Source of the DNA: Ornithodoros turicata
Taxonomy: Eukaryota; Arthropoda; Arachnida; Ixodida; Argasidae
Direction: 5' to 3'
Length of the DNA stretch: 64,000 bases
Assembly: GCF_037126465.1 (NCBI RefSeq)
Contig: NC_088201.1
Location: 22,614,550-22,678,549, forward strand
The notes under the pieces were generated by a model, which made no database searches, was not told the origin of the DNA, and worked only from the letters and a program-made list of their open reading frames with translations. The position numbers and the translations under genes are program-made. This document shows positions 20,719-32,600 of this stretch, piece after piece. How positions within the stretch are numbered: position 1 is the first letter of the stretch; every line of letters starts with the position of its first letter.

Positions 20719-21478
20719 AACCTTTTCAGTGTCTTTCATCTTTCATCGTTGATTTCTTAGGCAATTTGAGGCTTTGCTTGTATCTGTCCCTTCTATGTTG
20801 TTCCAGCCTCAGAACATCAGTTTCTCTCTTGTTCACGTGTGCGCGAAAAGTTGCCCATGTACGCGTTGTTTAAGTGCAGAGCAGCTTGCTGTGATCAAAT
20901 TCCAGGTTACCAATGGCCACAGTCACGCAGAAAACGTCGATTGAACGCGTTCAAAATGACGCATTACTACGATATTTTGTTTGCCCTTTCTTTTTGGTTC
21001 TTTGCATTCACCTTAGGCTCCGAAGAACCAGTGAGACAGAGCTCTTCAGTTGACATGTTAAATCAGTGAGAAGAATCAGTGAAACAGAGCTCGAGCAGAC
21101 GCGAGAGAAACAGAGGAAAAAAGAAACAGAACAATAGAAGGAACGGGGAGCCATGCGCAAAGGAACACCGAGAAAGCTTGGTTGCTCCTATATCCAATGA
21201 CATCGTGCGTGCGGTGACACGTGACTCTTTCGCCGGTATCGCATCACGAGGTACTGGGACTCAGCTGGATGGGGTGTGGTGTGCGGGCGCCGGTATTTTT
21301 GGGGTAGTAGAAAGAGACGAAGTATGTTGAGGACTGTGAGAAATGTGTTTCAAAAACTCTCAGATATACTCTCTTGCGCTATGTGCGATTGCTCAGTAGG
21401 AACTGAGAAAAGTAGCAAAAAAAAAAAAAAAAGTCAAGTAGCCAACGAAACCGAAAGTAGCCCAATCTGGCAACCCTG

Positions 21479-22039
21479 GTCAACGGCACGACGATCACAC
21501 CGTTCGCACAGTTGACGGTTTATTTCCCTCTCCCTGCACTGTGATCGACCACCATGACTACCAGCCTCGGCCTATGGCGGTCCTGCAGGTGGTATCCGCT
21601 GTACCACGTGATGTTGTGACGTCATGAGGAGGTGACGTCTTTTTGTTTCTGCTACGCTCTCCATAATTACCGTCAACGCCAGAAAACCTCCCTGATACAG
21701 CTATCGCTGTAAAAATATGAGACTTCTCTGGACTAGGTCTACTACGTTCTGTACAAGCATCTCACTTCACATCATTAAAAAAAAAAAAGTATTCAACGCT
21801 AGAGGTTCAAGTGACAGTTCAATATAGCTTATAGTCAGTGACAACATAAGCCATATACTTGACCCCGCCCCCACACAAGAATCGCTCTGCGCGCGTGAAT
21901 ATAGTGCAGGGCTATGGTGGCAGCGCGGCCAAGTGGGAACTGGGGGAGAGAGAGAGAGACGGCACGCGAAGCGGGGGCGTCGTGCAAAGGCTGGTAGCCA
22001 GTCGCAGGAGCCTTCCACGGGTGAGTGGGCGGTCCCAAT
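21479..22039. other. No gene; imperfect inverted pair around 21825-22075
   Basis: TTATAGTCAGTGACAACATA (21830) is matched in reverse complement near 22050-22070 (GTTGTCACTGACTATAGA), with a GA-rich run (21945-21958) between. No conserved protein was recognised. Confidence 0.45.
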
Positions 22040-22835
22040 TGTAGGACTTAAGTTGTCACTGACTATAGATGAGGAGACAGCTAATACTCCAGAATTGCCA
22101 TCCTTGACGCATGAGCCATTGTCACCTATTACCATCAGGGAATCCAACACATTATTGCAAGACTGTCGGGCTCGTGAAGCGAAAATGACATCAATTCCAA
22201 AGTCCTAAAGAACACTGCATTTGTATCTTCTCTGCTTCTTTGTGACATATACAACCAGCCCCTCACAACAGCCGTTCTTCCCGATGGCTGGGAAGTAGGC
22301 CGCATCACGCGTAGGCGGTTGTCATAATCCTACCAATTACCGACAAATATCACTAACCAGTGTACTCAGAAAAATTATGGAACGCATTATCTACTCGTCT
22401 ATTATTAATTTCCTAGAAGAGAACTGCTTGCTGTTCCCTGCACAACGTGGCTTTCGGAAAGGGTACAGTTCTGAAACACCTACAGGTCCTAAAATTTACT
22501 CATGACATTCATACAATTCTAGAAAACAAGACTACCACCGATGTCGTGTTCATAGATTTCACTATGGCCTCCGACAAGGTTCCCCATGCACGTCTGTTTT
22601 GCAAATTTTCCCGGCTAAAAACCAACTGCACGATCCCGAACTGGCTGGGGCACTTCCTTCACTCACGTCATCAGCACACCGTGGCTAACAACACCACTTC
22701 AAGCTCTTCACATGTAAAGTCAGGTGTCCTCCAGGCCTTGATGCTTGGTCCATTACTTTTCTTAATTTAAATTAACGACGCACCACAATTTATTAGCTCT
22801 AACATCTGTCTATACGCGGATGACTGTGTCATCTA

Positions 22836-23043
22836 CAGGGTGTTTGCTCTAACGTGTCCAGAAATTATATTTTAAGCGAGCGATAAAATAAAAGCAAGTG
22901 GTACTTTTCCGCTACTTGAGTAAGAAACAGGTGTTGCTTCACTGGTAGCACCTGTTTCTTAGTCAAGCAGCTGAAAAGTAGCGCTCGTTTCTCTTTTATC
23001 GCTCGCTTTAAATAAAATTTCTGGACACATTAGAGCAAACATC
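22836..23043. mobile_element. Foldback element inside the LINE, ~208 bp
   Basis: GTGTTTGCTCTAACGTGTCC at the left is matched by the reverse complement of GGACACATTAGAGCAAACAT at the right, and pairing extends inward (AAGCGAGCGATAAAA; AGAAACAGGTGTTGC). It splits the RT reading frame directly after YADDCVIYR, so removing it restores the LINE's local order. Confidence 0.8.
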
Positions 23044-23280
23044 ATGTATAGGTCCACAAATAACGAAACAGATCACTCAATACTTAAAAATGACCTAAAC
23101 ATTTTTCATCAATGGTGCTCCAATTGTCTTATGGTAGCTAACTACGCTAAATGTAAGTTTGTGTCATATACCCGGTCGTCCCACTCTGTCAGTCGCACAT
23201 GTACCCTGGGAACTAACAAACTATCAAGGACGTTCAGTTATAAATATCTAGGAGTTGGTGTGACACCAGACTTATCTTGG

Positions 23281-24122
23281 CAGGGATGGGCATAAATACA
23301 CTTTTCGGGTATTTAAATATAAATACAAAATACTACATGTTTTCATGTATTTAAATACTGCCTATAAATACTTTATGTTGAAAGTAATTAAATACAAAAT
23401 ATAAACACATTAAGACAGTATTTAAATACTGTAACTACTTCTGTAAATACTTTGAGCCGTCCAGGCACATTATTCTTTTAAATTCTATAATAAATGGAGC
23501 CACCTATGGATGCATCTCTGCTGCACACAATGCCCACATGTTTCTTTATTTTTCCGTGATGCAGTGTGATGATTTCAGCATCTTGCGTGGACCGACTTTC
23601 CATTGAACGGAAACGTCTCCTTGAGTCTCAGGAGCAGCGAGGGGGGTATTAGACAGGACGGTAACGGGACAAGAACCGACGACGACTCAAAACCAGCTAA
23701 TGAACTCGTTATCGCTTCTTCCACGTTCTCTATGTTGAATAAAGTGTTCATTTGTTCATTTGCCGGTTTTGAGTCGTCGTTGTCGGTTCTTGTCCCGTCT
23801 GTCTGCCCTGTCCAGTCCCCCCCCCCCCCCCCCCACTGCAAAGGGGGTGGCGATGCCCTCATTCGCACATTGTGGTGTTTTCTAGAAGGACGGAAATCCC
23901 CGAACACACGGGATGAGTGACCTGTAGCCTCTAACCAAGATACCCTTCATCGCTGGAGGCTAACAATGTGGAACTCGAGAGAAGCCCACAAGTACGGGAG
24001 GATGAGATATGTGTATTTAAGTGGTATTTTAAATATAAATACGCCTAAAACAGTATTTAAATATGAATATAAATACATTTTTCTTGCCTGTATTTTAAAT
24101 ACATGTATACTGCCCATCCCTG
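23281..24122. mobile_element. hAT-like DNA element inside the LINE (842 bp)
   Basis: Ends CAGGGATGGGCA and TGCCCATCCCTG. The flanks TATCTTGG (23273-23280) and TGTCTTGG (24123-24130) form an 8-bp duplication with one difference. The interior is rich in ATTTAAATA-type sequence near both ends. The interruption lies in the LINE text DLSW | HSH. No transposase. It contains the inverted repeat at 23652-23810 and the poly-C run 23817-23834. Confidence 0.8.
23652..23834. repeat. Inverted repeat with poly-C tail, nested in the hAT-like element
   Basis: CGGGACAAGAACCGACGACG on the left matches the reverse complement of CGTCGTTGTCGGTTCTTGTC on the right. The C-run 23817-23834 (18 C) follows closely. 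Confidence 0.75.
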
Positions 24123-24804
24123 TGTCTTGGCACAGTCATATATATCTGTAACATTATATCGAATGCTAACAAATCACTTGGTTTCCTTAGACACAACTTG
24201 CGCTCCACACCATCTCACATTAAAAAGATAGCATATATAACCACAGTCCGACCGAAATAAGGGTACGCTTCACCAATATTACACCCCTGGCAGGAAAACC
24301 TCACAACAGAATTAGAACTGATCCAGAATCGTGCAGCCAGGTTTATCATAAATCACAACAGCACAGTGACTAGCATAACTGAAATAAAACGATTCGCTTA
24401 CTAGATGCATTATGCAACAGGCACCTAACTGCTAGCTTATCTTTCATTCATAGACTATCACAGCGATAACGACCTCAGCCGCATCTTTTTACTAAAGCAT
24501 CATTGTTCATCATGATGCATCAATAGTCAGTTAAAAATTCGACCGGTTCATGTTTCCACAACGACATATACAATGTGTGTGCAGATAAACTGAATCACTA
24601 AGTATGCTAAGTGTGCAAATGCCAGTTAGGTATACCTGGACACACCCTGTACTTGAATTCATTCCTGCCAAGGTTCATTAAACTTTGGAATTTTTTTTAA
24701 AAACCTGTCAAACAAAATCACACACATCACAGATATCAGCTTGTGTCAAAAACATTGTTGCTAATCATTTTAGATCGCTGTAAACACACTGATGAATCGT
24801 GCTT

Positions 24805-25585
24805 CCGTTCTGATACAACTCAATCTTCATATAAAACCAACTCTCTATGTGTGAAGCCTCGATATGTGAATTTCCTCACTTTAGGAATGGTTCATCGTGG
24901 AACGAAACACTTCCCATGTATTTCTCCCTCGGTTTATTAACCCTCGATATCCAAACAGTGAACACATTTTGCTGGCACTGAACCCAGGAAACTTACCATT
25001 TTTTACCTCGATTTATGAACAGGACTGCTCTGGCCGCCCGCGTCAATAGCACAGACGAGTCAATGGAGGCCACAGGAGGTCCAGCATTATCAGTCCAGCA
25101 CTATCTGGGGTCGAGACCATAGGGAGGATGACCAATTCGGCAAGTGAAGAGTAAATGACTATAGAGGTCTTACACAGTGGCTCGTATGACTAACAGCGGG
25201 AAATTCCAGTACTGTTCGCACAAGGCCAGACTGGGCTTTTCAGCCTGTGTGTGTCGCCACTTTAGAGACTGACTCCGAAATGGAAGTCCATGTGAGATTT
25301 CGAGGACAAGAATGATGTCTCTAGAGTCAGGTTATTGTCTTCTTTCGTGGGCAAAATCAACACTGGAGAGCCAATGTGCCACAGTATTATTACGAACTTT
25401 TTTTTCTGAGTTAATTGAAGTAGACGAATAAAAATGGGCTAAAATTGCCATCTCACATCGTCAGGAGCCTCTCTCCTTTCATTAGCTCTCACCCACACTC
25501 GTACCTCGATTTATGAATCCCTCGTTTTGTGAACTATTTTTGAGGAAACGGTCACTGTTCACAAATCGAGGATTGACTGTATACT
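24805..25585. mobile_element. Possible Tigger/pogo-like element inside the LINE 3' region
   Basis: The right edge, read in reverse, is TATACAGTCAATCCTCGATT followed by TGTGAAC, resembling Tigger-type termini. CTCGATTTATGAAC-like motifs recur at 25010 and 25510, and CCTCGATATGTGAA on the left at 24857. The left end is not fixed and no transposase was recognised. Confidence 0.4.
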
Positions 25586-26399
25586 GTGTAACTTACATTG
25601 GTGGTTCATTCTTATCATGTATATTGTAACCACAGTCTTCATAAACATTGCATAACTTACATTGATATTTCCTAGGTGTACTATAACCTCAAATTTGACC
25701 TATGTGGCAAGTTATTGTTTCATGTTTTGTTTTGTTCTTGTCCTATGGTATATCTGTATAACCCCCTCCCCCATGTAATTTCTTTGGGCCTTTAAGGGTC
25801 TTAATGAAAATTAAATGAAATCCCTGCATGGGTTGTGACTGCTGTCATTATACATCAAGAGCCTGCCTAAAAGTATGTTGGAAATTAATATTTGTTCAAA
25901 AAGAAAATCTATTTTAATCTTTACTTGAAGGTCCAAACCCCCAAAGGAGTGAGCACTAGACACCACCAAGCAAGCAGTAAACAATACGTTATAGCATATC
26001 CCATCAGGCAAGGCCACTGCTTAGTCATTTTTTTTCAAAATCAATTTTAGAATAACTAGTAGTTGAGATGGTCAATCCTGAGATTTTGTGCAAATTACCA
26101 GGAAGTTAGGAACATATCTCACCTCAGTTGTACCTTATCATTACCGCAATTCCAAGGGGTGCTGAAATATCCTTTCCGAACATCTTCAAAGGGTCATAAC
26201 AAATTTAAGCAAAAATTAAAACCTCTTGGTTCCAAAGAAAGTAACACAGCTGCATACTGTGTATGTCATCAAAATGCTTCCACATGAGGTGTACTCCCAA
26301 AGAATACAACAGACAGCTGTATTGAAGAATCCCGCAGGGAATCTGTTGTGCTTCAACATGTAGCCAATGGAAGATGTGCTGATTTAACAGCATCTTAGT
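25586..26399. other. LINE tail and unassigned sequence
   Basis: The first part (to about 25820) is the LINE 3' end. The remainder has no recognisable coding segment and lies downstream of the minus-strand transporter gene. Confidence 0.4.
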
Positions 26400-26405
26400 T
26401 TTATT
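26400..26405 (-). terminator. Candidate polyadenylation signal of the MFSD10-like gene
   Basis: AATAAA on the minus strand, about 270 bases beyond the stop codon at 26672. It is the nearest canonical signal noticed and would give a short 3' UTR. Confidence 0.4.
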
Positions 26406-26671
26406 ATGATGTTTACACAGTCAAAGGCAGCCATTTCTTTACTAACTGCTTACTGTTGTGATGCTGGATAAAGCACTGTGAATGAGCTGTACTGCATGTT
26501 TTTCAGTTAAAGGTGCAGCATGTCTTCACCAATGCTGAAGTGCCAGTCATTATACCTAACACGCTTGTAATGAAGTAACTCATACTCAGTAATCACATTT
26601 TGCGAGTTGGTTAAGTTCATACCATGCTTTATAGGACAGAACCATTGCACATATTGCAGTACACAGTAGAG

Positions 26672-29600
26672 TCACTGCTGATTAGGCTGTCCAATTAAGC
26701 TCTTTTGCATATTTCGTAGAAGTATCACAGGGATTATGAAAAGGCACCCACCAATGATATAACAGACAACAGGTCCAGCCCACCAGTACACTGAAAGAAG
26801 AAATGTTACATTTAAACCATAACATAGTAGGTACGTGGACTAACTAGCTTCCACTAGATAACATTTCACAAAGGTTATTACAGGAGCACATACTGTAGCA
26901 ACACAACGAAGGCAGCTGACAGAATGGTTAACAGTATCATACTACACAACTATGTTTGGATTAGGAGTAAGATTAAAATTAGAAGAGTACATAAGATACA
27001 GGTAAGGTTAAGAAATAAGATTAGCATAACAAGATAATGTTCGGCAGCTTTCCTTACCGGTGGCTGACAAGAAAGGTCCTAAGGCACGTGCTAAGGCACC
27101 GAGGGACCGAAATATTCCCAGAATTGTTCCCTTCTGTGTTGGACTGCCATATTTTGACACAAAAGTTGTTAGGCAAGGAACAACGGTCCCAGACGCTGCA
27201 AGAGGTTCCATTTATCAAACAGTGCAAAGGCAAAATCATATAAACTCAACCTTTGATACATACAACTGCCAAACGAAAGATGTCTCAGAGAAATAATTTG
27301 AGGGAATTACATGTATGAACAATAGCCAGCAGACACATTCAAGCATGTCAAGAAACCCAAACGCAATGCTGTCAATTGCTAGGAGTGCACAAAGGGTAGC
27401 ATATTTGTTGTACAGATGGTAGTAAAAATCTTCATGGTATGTCCTGCTTTGTCTTTATGTAACTGTGATAGCACTTTGCTTAGTAAATTATTAGATAGTT
27501 TGCACAAACAGGAAGCTTGATTTCAGGTCTTACAGCAAGCAGTGCACAAGTATGGGGGAACCTGTTGCGCAGAACCATGCATGACCATACTGTACATAAT
27601 GAAATTATCATCAAAGTTGAAGTGTCACAACCCCTACAATGAGTTCACTACAAACATTGCCAATGCAAATAATACTGTGTCCCCTGCCATTTGACTAGCA
27701 TTCTCTTAATGGGTACTATGGCAAACTTGCTCTGTCTTGCTAGTTTATCATATATTGCCGTCAATATACTCAGTTTTTTTTAGTCTGAGACACACATGAT
27801 ACAGATTCAATGTCTAAAGTTTCCTGGACCAAATTTAATGGGAAGAGAGAGCAGCAGATTTCAGAAACTGCTGTTTCATCTCGAACACATTTAATTGGAG
27901 TATATGTACAACCATGCCTGACTCTGGCTTAGTTAGATATATTTTTATTAGAGATTCCTGTTGTTCTACGGTAGGAAAGGTTTTGGGAGACAGACAAGAT
28001 ACTTTTAAATATCTGCAACTAGCATATCAGGGGAGCCAGTCTGGCAGGGGGTCATCCAGCTCCCAGTAACTCTCACTGCAAGAACCCTAGTAAAAAAACA
28101 GCCTGGATCCACTGTGGAACCAGCCTGGAAAAGCCATCCCAGGCTGGAGCTGGGCTGCCAAGGCTGTTTCCATGCTGGGTCTAGTGTTATTTGAATTTCC
28201 ACTCTGAAACCATCCAACTTCCATTTGGAAACCAGGATGGTTCCCTGCTGGAACCGAGCTGGAAATGGGATGTTCCAGCGAGTACGCTGGATTATGTGAG
28301 ATTCTTCGCTGTGAAGATAATCTTGGCTTATATACGAAAAAAAAAAAAAAAAAAAAAGCTAATATTATTTTCACAAATGTGCGCAAATAATTTATGCCAA
28401 ATAAAATAAAAAAATAATAAAATAAATAAATAAAAGAAACAAATCAATAAATAAATACCCAAAAGTGTGCAAGGCTATGCACAGAACTCCACGTACATGA
28501 GTAGATTGCAAAAAAAGTATTGTTGATTGGCTTTACGCTGCGAGACGTGAGCTTTCCCGGTCTGTCAAACCGAAACTATAGCCATAATGCTATCATCGTA
28601 AAATGCGACCAACCGCCATCGGCATCAACTCAGAATCTGCTTTGAACTGGGAATACATCGGTTGTGGTGTTGGCGTCTAAGGCGCAGCCTGGTAATTTAG
28701 GTGTTTCCTCCTGCATTTCACATTCGCCAACCGTATAAAAGTGTGAACGTCTTTGCATTTGTGTAGTCGTGTGCTCTGTTATGCATCTTGTTCCTGAACC
28801 CGTGCACAAGCTCTATTACGACAAAGGGTAAGCGGCGTGTGTAGTACGGTTGATCCTCAAGTCCTAAATCTGAACCAAGAGGTGCAGTAGTGACTCGATA
28901 GTTATCAGAACTGTGGTCATGATGTGTCATTGTCCTGCTTGCACGGGACGGACTTACTTTGCCGGACAGTTAAATGAGAACGAGCGACTGAGAAGTGACC
29001 TTTGTGATTTCGCACATGCATGTATCAAACTTTGCATCAAATTGTGTGATATCACATTAGTGATATTAATAGTGTTGCCACTGTTGCTGCATGTACACTA
29101 TTTGTAGTATATCTGTTATCATACCTGTTATGGGGTGTTAGTTATTACTGTTAAAATAAATATTTGAATTTATTGCTGATTGTCACTTTATTCATTTGTT
29201 AGCGTGTTTCCAGTTTCTGCTTTGTGCACCCATTTATCTGGTATAAGTTGCTTCTACTTGAGCGGAACCTCCTGCCTTGGAACATGAGTTCCAGCAGAAG
29301 GTAGGCTGAAGTGGAAGCACTCCTACATCGGGACCCGATAATCCGGCTGGAGACATGCTGCATATCCAGCCTCGTTCCAGCCTGCGTCCATCGTGGAACA
29401 AGTTCTAGACCAGTCTTTCTCCGGCTGGATGCAGCCTGTTTCTAGCCTGGTACAAGCCCGTTTCCAGGCTAGATCCAGTTAAATTCCAGGCCGGAACCAG
29501 TCTGTTTCCAGGCTAGATCCAGTCATATTCCAGGCTGGAACCAGTCCAATAATCCAGCTGGAATTCCCACTGCATTTCCAGCTGGAAGTTTTACTAGGGA

Positions 29601-32600
29601 ACTAATGTGTTTCCGAAACAAGGGTTGCTAAATTATTCCCAAAAAACAATCTGAGTGTTGAAGTACTGGCTAATACAACATAATTACCAGTGTTGCTGCT
29701 TTCCAAGCTTCATACTAGGTACTTTGTTTTAGGCACTTCAAAAGTCAAAGTAGGACACACTATTTGACCCAACATTCCGAAACAAAGGGAATATTTTTGG
29801 ACAAGACATTATAGTGCAGGTTCCAAGAAAACTATTTCCTGGATTTTATACTACTTCTGTATGCACTGTGGGTTCCTCATAGGAGTAATCCATATGAGCT
29901 CTACCAATGATGCAATGTGATGATTTTATTATCTCATCACCATTTCACAATATTTGCAAAGAGAAAGTTACTATTAATGCATCAAGTTCTTATCACATGT
30001 CACTCAGCTTCAAAACACTGTGCCTCAGTGCCTTTGAGAAATTATTAAAGATTAAGTGTAAAAAAAAAGAAAAAAAAAGAAAAGAGAAATATCATGTATA
30101 TCTAAATGCTAAATAACTTATGTATTGGGGAAGATGCTTAATACAACTTTTTGATTGTCCATACTAGTTAACCAACACATGAAAAACCTGATCAGATCAA
30201 TTCGTGTGGAATCTGGATATGCACCAAGTGCCCTGCATTGCCATCATGGAACAGTGTACTTGTATTTTTGAGACCGGCAGGGTCACGATCTTGAGCATGT
30301 GCACATGTGGGAACTCTGCCTGTTCACCAGCATTGGAACTCCTCACATGGTCATCTTTTTCCTAATAAGTTAACACGTATCTCAATATTATTACAAACCC
30401 TCAAAAGGTACTATTAGCTTAAGTCACATGCTTTGGATGCAATTAAATCAAGTTGTTTAGGGACAGTGGCATACCCCCGAAATCATAGTAGTGCATTTGG
30501 TTGAGGGAAAACGAGGGTTAAATCCTCCTCCTCCATGTAAAGTCGCCATAGAATCCCTCCCGAAATATTTTTCTGGCTATGTTACTGACTTTAGCGATGC
30601 ACGCAATTCTCTTATAAGAAACTCAAGGACTCTCGACACAAGCGGAGATCCACCATTGTGATCGTGTCAGAAGAGAGGTGCACAGAAAAGCAATTATAAG
30701 CACAATATACAGCACTAGTAGCATGCATTTCAATGGGAAAATTCCTGGGGTCTTTCTATGACCTCTAATTTGCAGATACTATAAGTGATCTCAAAATTCC
30801 ACAACTTGTGTCTGGTCAAGGGCTCCTTCAAGCCTAGCACGCAATAGGACTAAAAGCAGTAGACGCCTTGTGATTAAGTAACTGTTAATTCTGGCTTCAC
30901 ACCGTATATTTTTGGAATATGGATTTTGAAATCTATATCTGTCCGATAGAATCATACATAAAAAAAGGTTATGTTAAGCCTAATATTACATTTGTATTAT
31001 CCAAAATTCTGATAACATTATTTTCATCCTGTTTGAGCTGAACTTCCAGAAGGTATGAGCATGCAAACAACATAACGGTAAGGTGCAATTCTACAAACTG
31101 TCCTGCTATATGATGCTCACCGAAGGAGTACAAAAGCAACCCAAAATACAGCATGCTGGGCGTCCAAGAAATCCCGATGATGATGAAAGACGGAATGATT
31201 GTCACTACGCCCTGCACAAGAACAAGGTATAATTCACACAGAAGAACTTAAACGTGACACTAAAAGTGCTCCCTTTAATACACTATTAATTGACATTTAA
31301 GTATACATACCAGTAAGCACACTCTTATTTCCTTTCCAGGTGGTATTCTATGAACATAACCACCTTGTATGGCAGCCATTGCTAGTCCAACAACAAAGTA
31401 CATTTTGCCTTGCTGCATTCTGTGGATGGACAGAATAATAACACAGAAAAGTAATATGTAAAATAACATACATAGGCGAACACATTTTACTGTTCCGTGT
31501 TTTATCCTGCATTGGCTCAGTGCTAAGCATATCTTACTGACTACTAGGCTTCAGTTTAGAACCTGTTAGGAAGCATCCTTACAAAATCTTGTGAAAGACC
31601 AGGTGTCCAACGAGCCTTCCCAAAAATCTTAATAAATACATGAACCCCATGGGTTTAGTGTAACTCGACACCCTCATGCCTGCAAGTTGCAAAATAATTT
31701 CAATGACTTTGACCATGAGATATTTGCAGGGCTTCATACAATTACGTGCATGTAAGATTAGGAGTTCGACACGGATCATGATGTTATGACAATGCAAAGT
31801 GAGCAGTAATTTGATACTGTGGAGACATTAACACATGCATGACTTCTTGTGAGGATAAGAAGAATTATCATACAAATCCAGCCCAAGGCATCTAATTTTT
31901 TTCTTCTTGTGGACAAAGATTGTACGTGAATGGAGAAATCTGTTCATGTATGGGCCACAAAATATGTACATATTAAATGTAATAAAGAAGTTTTTAGGGG
32001 CTCTTAACAGAGCGTATTAACTGCAAACAACTACAACATCCAAGAATAAAAAAGAACAACGTTAAAGTCTATGTTTATGGACAGCCTACTATTTTAAAAT
32101 AGTAGTTGCCCTCAAATTTGATCGTGCCAAAATGGTTTGAGAGAGTTGCATACTTGTGGAGAGAGAAAAAAAAAGCACCTATCATGCTTCTACTAGCTGC
32201 AAATTTGCAATGTCATTGTATTTTCTCCACAAGCAGTGCTGAGACTGCAGACCACAGATGACTGTGGGTAAGTAGATAATGCGCACACATGCATGGATGT
32301 AGGTGGTAGGACACAACCTTATGTATACGGGTGCACCTTTACTGTGGGACGCGCAGAGAATGCCTGCTGAAGATATCTAATCAAACTAGCACATGCTGTC
32401 ACAATACATAAAGAATAGTGCTTACCTGGAATACTGGAACCTGTCATGCGTCAGGAAGCACAGTGAATACTCCAGACCAGAGTAAAACAAGAGGTAGAGA
32501 AAATATATGAAGCCACATTTTTGAAGTGCCTCGTGATCTGTACAAATAAAAGACAATCGTTACTAGATAGCTCTGAATACGAATTCATAAAAGGGCTTGT

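Larger units (their letters stand above)
20384..20746. repeat. Inverted repeat carrying two tRNA-like sequences
   Basis: About 125-bp arms (20384-20509 and 20624-20746) pair over their full length. Each holds one tRNA-like sequence, pointing outward from the GCACCCCGAAAGTCGCTGG inner ends, with a 115-base spacer. The outer end (GATGAAAGTCACTGAAAAGG) recurs at 43131-43155. Confidence 0.85.
20113..21478. mobile_element. hAT-like non-autonomous DNA transposon (1366 bp)
   Basis: Ends CAGGGTTGCCAGAT and, inverted, ATCTGGCAACCCTG. It is flanked by GTCAACTG (20105-20112) and GTCAACGG (21479-21486), an 8-bp duplication with one difference, which is typical of hAT transposases. No transposase frame is present. 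It carries the paired tRNA-like sequences at 20410-20718 and a copy of the TTCTATGTTGTTCCAGCCTC motif at 20778-20830. Confidence 0.8.
22060..24420 (+). pseudogene. LINE reverse transcriptase, frameshifted and interrupted
   Basis: RT text in order: ITIRESNTLLQDCRARE; LTTAVLPDGWEVG; ERIIYSSIINFLEENCLLF with GFRKG; DVVFIDFTMASDKVPHARL; SGVLQALMLGPLLFLI; ISSNICLYADDCVIYR, where YADD is the catalytic box. After the 22836-23043 insertion it continues FHQWCSNCLMVANYAKCKF and FSYKYLGVGVTPDLSW. After the hAT-like insertion it resumes HSH, then SLGFLRHNLRSTP and LIQNRAARFI. There are multiple frameshifts and a stop after FLI, so no protein can be made. Confidence 0.88.
22040..25820 (+). mobile_element. 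LINE ('tick transposon' type), disrupted
   Basis: Non-LTR retrotransposon remnant with reverse transcriptase text from about 22060 to 24770 and a 3' end near 25740-25820 (CCCCCTCCCCC, then TTTGGGCCTTTAAGGGTC and AATGAAAATTAAATG), which resembles 3' tails of CR1/L2-group LINEs. At least three elements inserted into it: 22836-23043, 23281-24122 and about 24805-25585. The clade call (CR1/L2-like) is from motif resemblance only. Confidence 0.75.
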
